Source of the DNA: Nitrospina sp.
GTDB lineage: Bacteria; Nitrospinota; Nitrospinia; Nitrospinales; VA-1
NCBI GenBank assembly: GCA_018665625.1
Contig: JABJCF010000101.1
Location: 1-7,431 of the forward strand
DNA length: 7,431 bases
Direction of reading: 5' to 3'
How positions within the stretch are numbered: the stretch's first letter is position 1; each line of letters begins with the position of its first letter. The notes under the pieces are model-generated. The model was not told where the DNA came from. It worked only from the letters and a program-made list of their open reading frames with translations, and made no database searches. The translations under genes were made by a program, and so were the position numbers. Positions 1 to 6,162 of the stretch are shown piece after piece.

Positions 1-1499
1 CGCCGGTATTTTGGGTGACCGGCTTTTTGGGTGCGCAACTCGGCAAAATGGCCCAACTCGCGCAGATTCATCCCCATATTCCAGCGGATAAAATGATTGA
101 ACAAGGTGGCATATTGAGCTTCTTGATGAAAACCGGCACGTTTCAGGTCACGGTGCAAAGATTCAGTACGTTCAAAGCATTCTTTGACTTTTTCTGACAT
201 GCCAACTTCTTCAATTTCCTCGGGCACGGAGTAACCCAGCTCAATCCCCAAATCCTGTCTTTGTTGGGTGAGCATTCGATGCCTCTGCAAATCGCGGTAC
301 TCGGCAAAACCGGCCAATATATCGTATTGAATAGGATAACCGTATTCCAATGCACGGCCAGGTCGGTCGCGTTTGTTTTTTCTCGGACCAATATAGGCCT
401 CAAAAATCTGTTTTTTCTTTTCCTCGGGTAATTGCCGAATGACGTTTCTAATTTGCTGTGTGGAATGCCGAACATAGGGAAAAACCATGTTTGCCAACAA
501 ATTGATATGCTGGTCTTCCATAGCATCTTCCAGCAGCACCACTTCTGAAACAGTTTCAATGGGCAACGAGCCGAAAAGTTCTTTGCACAGGCCACGCATA
601 GCAGTGTGGTTTCCTGCTGAATAGGCATTCCGATCGGCGCGTTTGATGAAAGTAGGAATTTGTGTATTCAGGGCTTTGCGAATCGATTCGGCGAGATGAT
701 TGGCTTCGGACAATTCATGGGTCATCAATTTACTAATCAAGCCCGAATAAAACCTTCCATTTCCTACCAAGCCCAGGTTGGCCTGGGTACAGGCAGGAAG
801 GATGCAACGAATCACATCACACGCTGCACTACGAATGGTAAAACTGTAGGCAATTCGATGCGCTTTAATTTCATTTTCGTCTTGAAGTTTCGATAAACCG
901 GCTTTTTGAATTTGGCCGTTTCGTTCTACTTCTATTTCAAAGGCTTCTTTGGTTAAACGTTTGCGGAAAAGTTCCTGCATGGGTTCGACCAATTCAGCAT
1001 AGGTCTCAAAAAGAAAATCCATATTGTTGATGAATTTCTCACCCAACTCGGATTCGCGAATATTATCCGGACAAATGTACCTCCATTGACCATTTTTTTT
1101 GACATCATAAAGGACATAGCGAGTGGACTCTTCAATGGGAGATCCCCCAATGCGGCAGTCCTCTATTACCTTTGTCATCAAGTTGGAGATTTCTTCAATG
1201 CATAAAGGGGCTACCGCCAGCTCTGCAACCGATTCGTCGCCAAACTTGTTGACCACACGGTCGATCATTTGCGAGCCTTTAACATCGTTTGGAGTTCCGT
1301 CAGGATTTAAAAACTCGCGTACTACAGTTTCTTTGAATCCAGTCGGGGCGCGGCTGTAACGGGCAAGAGCACCACCGATCACTTCTGGGTTTAAGTTTTC
1401 AAGGGTGAACACGTTAGCATCCACATCAGAGAGATAAGGCTTTAACAGGCCTTTCTCATGATCGGTGAGTTCGTCGGAACGTTTGGGTTTGTCTGTCAT
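1..1499 (-). CDS. Tandem-domain ThyX-like protein (FAD-dependent thymidylate synthase family), partial
   Basis: This frame is open from the ATG at 1499 to the left edge (499 codons, no stop), so the C-terminus lies outside the window. Canonical ThyX uses FAD to methylate dUMP to dTMP with methylene-tetrahydrofolate, as a tetramer of about 220-250-residue subunits. This protein is twice that length and appears to hold two ThyX-like domains. Domain 1 (about 45-285) shows GDESVAEL (87-94), ESTRYV (124-129) and NGR (247-249). Domain 2 (about 380-499) shows YRDLQRHR (401-408), MNLR (477-480) and ELRT..GHPKYR (487-499), which match the ThyX RHR motif and C-terminal region. The start lies 3 bases after the upstream SUMF1-type gene's stop, with no clear Shine-Dalgarno, so translational coupling is likely. 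The family call is firm. Thymidylate synthase activity is uncertain because each domain keeps only part of the signature, so I give no gene symbol. Confidence 0.85.
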   Translation of the reverse strand, partial: MTDKPKRSDELTDHEKGLLKPYLSDVDANVFTLENLNPEVIGGALARYSRAPTGFKETVVREFLNPDGTPNDVKGSQMIDRVVNKFGDESVAELAVAPLCIEEISNLMTKVIEDCRIGGSPIEESTRYVLYDVKKNGQWRYICPDNIRESELGEKFINNMDFLFETYAELVEPMQELFRKRLTKEAFEIEVERNGQIQKAGLSKLQDENEIKAHRIAYSFTIRSAACDVIRCILPACTQANLGLVGNGRFYSGLISKLMTHELSEANHLAESIRKALNTQIPTFIKRADRNAYSAGNHTAMRGLCKELFGSLPIETVSEVVLLEDAMEDQHINLLANMVFPYVRHSTQQIRNVIRQLPEEKKKQIFEAYIGPRKNKRDRPGRALEYGYPIQYDILAGFAEYRDLQRHRMLTQQRQDLGIELGYSVPEEIEEVGMSEKVKECFERTESLHRDLKRAGFHQEAQYATLFNHFIRWNMGMNLRELGHFAELRTQKAGHPKYR

Positions 1500-1502
1500 A
1501 GA

Positions 1503-2432
1503 TTAATTTGGAGTTTCTTGTATGGAATCTTGGGCGCAACGGAAACCCGTATCATTGAAACGCACATCGGGCTGGCTCCATCTGCGAAACGAACTTCTAA
1601 GTGAGTCAGGAAAGTTGACCCAGGAGCCACCTCGCAAGGTTTTAAATTTGCCTTCTTTGGGACCTTTAGGATTTTTATTGGTGGAAACACTGTAGTAGGT
1701 TCGCTTGTACCAGTCGTCTACCCACTCCCAGACATTGCCAGCCATATCATGGAGCCCATAAATAGAAACACCTCTTGGAAAACTTCCAACACGGGTCATC
1801 GTAGCAATTCCTTGCCATTTTTTATTATAATTTGCGCGACCTTTTGGGGAACCATTTCCCCAGGGAAAGATGTTACCGCTGGGACCTCTTGCGGCCTTTT
1901 CCCATTCTCCTTCTGTTGGCAACCGTTTGCCTTTCCACTTACAGTAAGCCACAGCATCATACCAGCTAACTTGTGTTACGGGTTGATTTCGTATCAGCGA
2001 GGAAAACGACTCGCCTTTCCACAAGTTGCCCTGCCAACAGGAATCTGTTTCGCAAGTATCATCTAAAGCGGGTCGATGACCTGTGGCTTTTACAAATTCG
2101 AGATATTGAGCATTGGTTGTTTCATAGATATCGATCCAATAACTTTTTAAGGTAATCAGACTTAAGGGATATTCGTCTGAAAACCACCAGAGTTGGCAAG
2201 CCCTGTCGTATTTGCGGCACATCTTTAATGTGGCTTGGTTTTCTTTGAAATTGGATCCGCGAACAAACTTTCCTCCTTTGACCCAAGCCATGTCCTTAAA
2301 CTGTACAGCTTCAGATATCTTATTTTCAGCGTCCTGGGCGTTTGCTTTAGACACAAATAACCCGTTGTTAAATAACAGGAGTAAAAAACAAAAAGTGGAA
2401 AGGTTTCGGCTGAATGATGTGGAAATAAACAA
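1503..2432 (-). CDS. Exported SUMF1/FGE-fold protein lacking catalytic cysteines
   Basis: A 309-residue protein of the formylglycine-generating-enzyme (SUMF1/EgtB/PvdO) superfamily. Residues 1-32 form a Sec signal peptide: a basic start, a leucine/phenylalanine-rich core at 12-26, and a likely cut after ANA (30-32). It should therefore act in the periplasm or outside. Fold hallmarks are YETTNAQYLEF (103-113), RLPTEGEWEKAARG (170-183), GNVWEWVDDWY (232-242), LRGGSW (266-271) and GFRC (296-299). Where active FGE has its copper-binding cysteine pair, just after GGSW, this protein reads DSLRSSFRRW (276-285), so sulfatase activation is unlikely. C72/C79 and C127/C132 could form disulfides. The start is a TTG at 2432, because an in-frame stop at 2469-2471 leaves no ATG or GTG upstream, and no strong ribosome site is visible. 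The gene sits 23 bases after the DUF4149-like gene and 3 bases before the ThyX-like gene. A binding or structural role is inferred. Confidence 0.88.
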   Translation of the reverse strand: MFISTSFSRNLSTFCFLLLLFNNGLFVSKANAQDAENKISEAVQFKDMAWVKGGKFVRGSNFKENQATLKMCRKYDRACQLWWFSDEYPLSLITLKSYWIDIYETTNAQYLEFVKATGHRPALDDTCETDSCWQGNLWKGESFSSLIRNQPVTQVSWYDAVAYCKWKGKRLPTEGEWEKAARGPSGNIFPWGNGSPKGRANYNKKWQGIATMTRVGSFPRGVSIYGLHDMAGNVWEWVDDWYKRTYYSVSTNKNPKGPKEGKFKTLRGGSWVNFPDSLRSSFRRWSQPDVRFNDTGFRCAQDSIQETPN

Positions 2433-2455
2433 GGGCTTTAATAGAGTCCAGCAAA

Positions 2456-2999
2456 TTAATGGTTCTCTTTAACCTGTGTCGAGAAGCGGGCCATTTCTTT
2501 ACCGTGAATATAAAATAATGACAGGCCCAAAACCATATTGATTGTATACAGCCATGTTAGCTGGCTGTGGTAACGGTCGAATTGAATCTGCAATTTCTGG
2601 TCAGCAGGATTGGCTTTTTTTAATTGGTCCATCGCATGCATTTCTGGTCGCAATACGCTGCCCACATAAATAGCAAGAACCACCATCACGGCCAGAAAAA
2701 CTTCCCGTGTGTAACGACGTTTGGTAACCACATGAGGTTCGTAACCCACCGAACTATACTTAGAGATTAGAAATTTTATAACCTCGGCCAGCACCATAAT
2801 CGTTACACAGGTGTATATGATATTGATATTAAAAACATCCATGATCTTGTTCATGATAGTACTGGCTACCAACTTTTGATCCTTCAAGTTAATACGCACC
2901 ATGATTTCCACCAAAATGCCGAGTAGAAACATGCCCGCCACCCAAAGACTGAGGGAAAATTAAGTATAGCCAGTTTGAAATGAATACTAGACGTTTCAT
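2456..2999 (-). CDS. DUF4149-like four-helix membrane protein with an apparent one-base frameshift
   Basis: The intact frame runs from a GTG at 2941 to the TAA at 2456-2458 (161 codons), but it begins in the middle of the first membrane helix. An ATG at 2999 opens another frame, reading MKRLVFISNWLYLIF. Skipping one base at 2954, in the run GAGGGAAAA (2951-2959), joins it to LSLWVAGMFLLG. The joined product is about 180 residues with four membrane helices: near 3-28, about 57-80, about 105-122 and about 148-167. The second half ends in a DRYHSQL segment followed by the last helix. Layout and length fit the DUF4149 (TMEM205-like) inner-membrane family, whose function is unknown. The unshifted upstream frame stops at 2889-2891, giving only 36 residues. 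The shift may be a sequencing error, a recent mutation or, less likely, programmed. No strong ribosome site precedes 2999. DUF4149 is assigned from memory of the family. Confidence 0.7.
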
Positions 3000-3092
3000 A
3001 TTTGTTTGCTAGTACAGCGGGTTATTAAACCAGTTCCTATTTCCAGAAGCCTGAAGGTCATCGTTCGCTTATAATGCTCTGACCTATTGCTT

Positions 3093-3106
3093 CCCACGCA
3101 AGTGGG
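3093..3106. other. Perfect short inverted repeat just after the 97-residue gene
   Basis: CCCAC (3093-3097) and GTGGG (3102-3106) pair around a four-base loop, immediately after the TAA of the 97-residue gene at 3107-3109. In minus-strand RNA the loop is TTGC. No run of T follows, so it does not qualify as an intrinsic terminator. It could mark an RNA-processing or stability site between the first and second genes of the operon, or be chance, since five base pairs is short. Confidence 0.3.
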
Positions 3107-3400
3107 TTAGCGGCCACCCGAAACTCGTTTTCGTAATGCCTTGAAGCTTTTTTTTATTTCTTTTTCTTCACGTTCTCTAGCTTGGATGACTTCGTCCCGA
3201 TCACCGCCAAACCAGGTTTTTACAGTTGTCCCAGTTCTTTCCCGGTTTACCGTATTAAGAATCGATAAATAAATGATTCCATAAAAAACAGCAAATCCAT
3301 ACAAAATCCAAGGGACAAGTGACCGCAGACGCTTTTTTTCTTTTTGCGAGCGGTGATCCCACAGTTTATACCATAAGCCTTCTTTCTTATCCTCGCCCAT
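3107..3400 (-). CDS. Small single-pass membrane protein, function unknown
   Basis: I do not recognise this 97-residue protein. It starts at an ATG (3400) and has three parts. The first is a charged, tryptophan-containing N-terminus (1-27, with GLWYKLWDHRSQKEKKRLR). The second is one strong hydrophobic helix (about 28-49, LVPWILYGFAVFYGIIYLSI). The third is a highly charged, probably helical tail (about 67-92, rich in Arg, Glu and Lys). The many basic residues just before the helix suggest that the N-terminus is cytoplasmic. There is no lipobox, haem-binding CxxCH or known enzymatic motif. The frame is supported by a coherent membrane-protein pattern and by being the first gene in line with three downstream same-strand genes, of which the next is also a membrane protein. 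No clear Shine-Dalgarno precedes the ATG. The 107-base gap to the next gene contains a short hairpin. Confidence 0.65.
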   Translation of the reverse strand: MGEDKKEGLWYKLWDHRSQKEKKRLRSLVPWILYGFAVFYGIIYLSILNTVNRERTGTTVKTWFGGDRDEVIQAREREEKEIKKSFKALRKRVSGGR

Positions 3401-3468
3401 AATAATTTTCAGAAAGTGCCTTTAAATACATATAAATAAACCATTTCAAAATTTTTGTCAGAAACCCG

Positions 3469-3497
3469 ATCATAGCAGAATCATAAAATCGAAACAA
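3469..3497 (-). promoter_or_regulatory. Candidate sigma-70-type promoter for the minus-strand operon
   Basis: On the minus strand, TTGTTT (3497-3492) and TATGAT (3474-3469) are separated by exactly 17 bases. The -10 box matches the consensus at five of six positions, while the -35 box is weak at three of six. Transcription would begin near 3462, leaving a leader of about 60 bases before the ATG at 3400. This is a pattern match only. Confidence 0.35.
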
Positions 3498-3608
3498 CCG
3501 AGCCACGCCCGGTGGGGGAAAACTCGACCGGCGAGCCGCCGAAGACAGCAGGTTTTTACTAATTATGCGAATAAATGTTATCCCACTTTTTTTTACCGTC
3601 TGCCAATA

Positions 3609-3639
3609 TTGCCACCCACGCTAGGGGGTGTGGTATATT
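3609..3639 (+). promoter_or_regulatory. Candidate promoter for aroA
   Basis: TTGCCA (3609-3614) and TATATT (3634-3639) each match the sigma-70 consensus at five of six positions. The 19-base spacer is long, but the -10 box is preceded by TGG, giving an extended -10 (TGN) that can compensate. Transcription would start near 3646, about 27 bases before the chosen aroA start at 3673. A start at 3628 would lie upstream of this transcript, so the promoter, if real, argues for the shorter protein. Confidence 0.4.
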
Positions 3640-3657
3640 TCTAATTTTGAACCCTTT

Positions 3658-3662
3658 AGGAA
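3658..3662 (+). promoter_or_regulatory. Ribosome binding site deciding the aroA start
   Basis: AGGAA lies 10 bases before the GTG at 3673 and is the only reasonable Shine-Dalgarno near the beginning of the frame. The more upstream GTG at 3628 is itself preceded by a G-rich run rather than a spaced Shine-Dalgarno. The ATGs at 3662 and 3665 are in another frame that stops at once. Confidence 0.5.
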
Positions 3663-3672
3663 TGATGGAATT

Positions 3673-4932
3673 GTGATAGAAATCAAGCCTGTAGAGAAAG
3701 TATGTGGCACCTTTGAGATACCCGGCTCCAAAAGTTATACCAATCGTGCTTTATTGATTGCTGCTTTGGCAGAGGGTGTGAGCCGACTGGAGAGACCTCT
3801 GGTGAGCGATGACACCAAGTTTATGATCCAGGCCCTAAAAGGTTTTGGCATTCAGGTTGAGGAAGAACCTAATGCCTTTATCGTTTCGGGAAAGGGTGGA
3901 AAACTGGCCGTCCCAACTGAAGATATTTTTGTTGGAAATGCTGGGACCACAATGCGGTTTCTAACAACATTTTCCGCTTTGGTAAAGGGCAAGGTTCGTT
4001 TGGATGGCGATGAGCGTATGCGAGAGAGACCGCTTGCCGATTTGCTGGAGTGCCTGGCGCAAATGGGAGTCAAAGCCATTCCCGAGTATCATAATGGTTG
4101 TCCCCCTATTGATATTGATGGCGAAGGTGTCCCTGGAGGGAATGTGAGGCTTGCTGGCGATAAAAGCAGCCAATACCTTACATCCCTTTTATTGTCTTCC
4201 CCTTATTTTCAAAATGATACAAGCATTCTTATTGAAGGTGACTTGACGTCAAAATCTTATGCGGACATTACCATAGACATCATGCGGAATTTTGGTGTCA
4301 AAGTAGAGAATGATAATTATCAGAGGTTTTCTGTTAAAGCGGATCAAATATATAAAGCGCAAGATTACCAAGTTGAAGGCGATTGGTCGAGTGCCTCTTA
4401 TTTTCTTGCTGCGGCTGCAGTAACAGGGGGTGAAATTAAACTTTCTGGAGTGAATCCGTCCAGCGTTCAAGGGGATGCACAATTCCCCGGTGTTTTAGAA
4501 AAGATGGGATGCGAGGTTAGTAAATCTGCTGATTCGCTTCAACTTAAAGGTAACGGCTTAAAGGGTATCACCATCAATATGAATAATATGCCAGATGCTG
4601 TGCAAACTCTTGCTGTGATTGCGTTGTTTGCCAAAGGTGAAACCGTAATAGAGGATATCGGTAATCTTAGAATAAAAGAAACCAATCGCATCGAAGCTTT
4701 GGCAAATGAACTCGGAAGACTGGGGGCAGAAGTCGAAGCGGGAGAAGATTTTCTTATTATACGGCCTGGAGAGTATCAGGGAGCCGAAATCGAAACTTAC
4801 AATGACCATAGAATGGCAATGAGTTTTGCTATTGCCGGGCTAAAAATACCAGGGGTGAAAATTAAAAATCCTAAATGCGTGGAAAAATCTTTTCCGGATT
4901 TTTTCGACCAATCACCGTGGGCGATTAGCTGA
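3673..4932 (+). CDS. aroA: 3-phosphoshikimate 1-carboxyvinyltransferase (EPSP synthase)
   Basis: This enzyme transfers the enolpyruvyl group of phosphoenolpyruvate to shikimate-3-phosphate, the sixth step of the shikimate pathway to chorismate and aromatic amino acids. It is cytoplasmic and monomeric. With a GTG start at 3673 it has 419 residues, close to the family norm of about 427, and begins MIEIKPVEKV as AroA proteins do. Active-site motifs are in order: PGSKSYTNR (K20, S21, R25), GNAGTTMRFL (88-97), MRERPL (R119), KSSQ (164-167), MPDAVQ (D308), KETNR (E336, R339), NDHRMAM (H379, R380) and CVEKSFPD (K405). All the usual substrate-binding residues I can align are present, so it should be active. 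An upstream in-frame GTG at 3628 would add 15 residues that do not look like the family. It appears monocistronic on the plus strand, and its stop overlaps the end of the convergent gene. Confidence 0.97.
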   Translation: MIEIKPVEKVCGTFEIPGSKSYTNRALLIAALAEGVSRLERPLVSDDTKFMIQALKGFGIQVEEEPNAFIVSGKGGKLAVPTEDIFVGNAGTTMRFLTTFSALVKGKVRLDGDERMRERPLADLLECLAQMGVKAIPEYHNGCPPIDIDGEGVPGGNVRLAGDKSSQYLTSLLLSSPYFQNDTSILIEGDLTSKSYADITIDIMRNFGVKVENDNYQRFSVKADQIYKAQDYQVEGDWSSASYFLAAAAVTGGEIKLSGVNPSSVQGDAQFPGVLEKMGCEVSKSADSLQLKGNGLKGITINMNNMPDAVQTLAVIALFAKGETVIEDIGNLRIKETNRIEALANELGRLGAEVEAGEDFLIIRPGEYQGAEIETYNDHRMAMSFAIAGLKIPGVKIKNPKCVEKSFPDFFDQSPWAIS

Positions 4933-6103
4933 CTTCCTTGCTAGAGGACCGAGTGGTCGTAAAAGGTAGTGCCATTAAAAAATACAGCAACATGCTCACC
5001 TCGGCATCATAGAAATTAGTTTCAAAAAAACCTGCGACCAAAAAACCAAAAACAGCGGCGGCACTCCCAATAGTGTCTCTTTTATAGGCATTGTCGACTT
5101 GCATGGAAGTTAACCGTTTAAATAAGGTCATAAAATAAACCACCCAAATAGAAATCCAGGAAATCAAGCCGAATAAACCTGTGTCGACTGCCAACTGTAC
5201 AAAATTGTTGTGCAGACCTCGTAATTTTTTAATATTTCCTGTGGGGTCCGGGTAATCCTGATGCACGGCATCGATGCATTTGAATCCACAGCCTGTCAAA
5301 GGGTGGTCTTTGAAAACCAGCCAGCCTCCTTGCCAAAGGTCCAAGCGAATTTGGAGGTTGCGATCATTGAAATTTATCAGTGAGTCCATTCTCTGTTTGA
5401 TTGGGCTTGGCGAAACAAAATAAATAACCACTAATATTACTGGCATGAATAAAAGTAAGCTCCTTTTTCGAACCCAGATCAGAAAAAACAGTCCTGCTAA
5501 AGCTCCCAGCCAAGCTTGCCTTGTAAATGTCAACAAGAGACAACCAAGTATCAAAATACTAGCAAATCCGATCCACTTGTTTTGTTTAGGAGCATAAATT
5601 AGCTTTCCAGATGCAATCAAAAGAGCAAACATAAGAAGGCCGGCATAGGTCATATAGACACTCATGGTGCCTTCAGCCCTCGCGTCAATGAGGGAATAGG
5701 GGTCGGCTCTCCAAACACCATAAAAAGCTACAAAGGTGGAAAGAGTAGCTGAAGCGATTAAAAGTAATGTTAAGCGCTCTCTCATCTCCTCATTTTCAAT
5801 GCAGTTGACGGCCCAGAAAAAAATAAGAATTTCCAATAGGCGCTTGAGGGATTTATAGCTATCTTGGATATCCACCGCATCGGCCACTGCCACAAGACAG
5901 GCCAGAGCAAAAAGTAGAAATGGGATTTTTATGGGTAAGGTTTGTTTCCCCCATGATTTCGATAGGTAGCACTTTGCCATCCACGCCAATCCACCAATCC
6001 CACAGGAAATTTGTGTCAAGCTGATGGAGAAAAAAGAGAAGCAAACAAAGCCCATCAGGCTGAATGATATGACTTTGTCAAGATTGGCTAATCGAGGGTC
6101 CAT
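4925..6103 (-). CDS. O-antigen ligase/Wzy-type polymerase family membrane protein
   Basis: A 392-residue integral membrane protein with about 10-12 hydrophobic segments, of the O-antigen ligase family (Wzy_C, PF04932). Members join or polymerise undecaprenyl-linked glycans at the periplasmic face of the inner membrane. Family marks are RAEGTMSVYMTYAG (142-155), TFTRQAWLG (192-200, R195), the stretch from RLDLW (253-257) through DHPLTGCGF (266-274), and LHNNFVQLAVDTGLFG (297-312). H298 sits in the periplasmic-loop position that is functionally important in WaaL. A late GFFETNFYD (358-366) is also typical. WaaL ligases, Wzy polymerases and some exopolysaccharide or glycoprotein ligases share this fold, and sequence alone does not separate them, so no symbol is given. 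It starts at the ATG at 6103, with no clear Shine-Dalgarno, 59 bases after the methyltransferase gene on the same strand. Confidence 0.88.
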   Translation of the reverse strand: MDPRLANLDKVISFSLMGFVCFSFFSISLTQISCGIGGLAWMAKCYLSKSWGKQTLPIKIPFLLFALACLVAVADAVDIQDSYKSLKRLLEILIFFWAVNCIENEEMRERLTLLLIASATLSTFVAFYGVWRADPYSLIDARAEGTMSVYMTYAGLLMFALLIASGKLIYAPKQNKWIGFASILILGCLLLTFTRQAWLGALAGLFFLIWVRKRSLLLFMPVILVVIYFVSPSPIKQRMDSLINFNDRNLQIRLDLWQGGWLVFKDHPLTGCGFKCIDAVHQDYPDPTGNIKKLRGLHNNFVQLAVDTGLFGLISWISIWVVYFMTLFKRLTSMQVDNAYKRDTIGSAAAVFGFLVAGFFETNFYDAEVSMLLYFLMALPFTTTRSSSKEVS

Positions 6104-6162
6104 TGAGTTTTGGTGAGGAAATCCGTGTCAGTTTGGTTGAAGCAAAGTTAGATAAGATGAGT

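Larger units (their letters stand above)
3401..3672. other. Divergent intergenic region between the minus-strand operon and aroA
   Basis: This 272-base stretch separates two divergent genes and should hold both promoters. It is AT-rich except for a GC-rich island at about 3498-3545. The island contains two small stem-loops: CCAC (3503-3506) with GTGG (3512-3515), and CTCG (3523-3526) with CGAG (3532-3535). No T-run follows either one closely enough to call a terminator, and I could not match the island to a riboswitch class I know. The minus strand is also stop-free in one frame from about 3620 to 3387, discussed in the findings. A candidate promoter is listed on each strand. Confidence 0.6.

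Noticed and set aside
143..628. Minus-strand open frame of 161 codons
   Set aside because: It lies wholly inside the ThyX-like coding frame, has no recognisable motifs and an implausible composition, and is a shadow.
1749..2155. Plus-strand open frames opposite the SUMF1-type gene
   Set aside because: They are antisense to a well-supported gene and show no domain features.
3093..3106. Intrinsic terminator after the 97-residue gene
   Set aside because: The stem has five base pairs and no T-run follows it on the transcribed strand.
3387..3473. A 28-residue hydrophobic peptide starting at ATG 3473
   Set aside because: It has no ribosome site, its ATG overlaps a candidate -10 box, and it is too short to support as a gene. 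It is kept only as part of a low-interest finding.
3611..3632. CCACCC and GGTGTGG as an operator-like inverted repeat before aroA
   Set aside because: Pairing is imperfect, with a mismatch, and it coincides with the spacer of the candidate promoter. The evidence is too weak to call a binding site.
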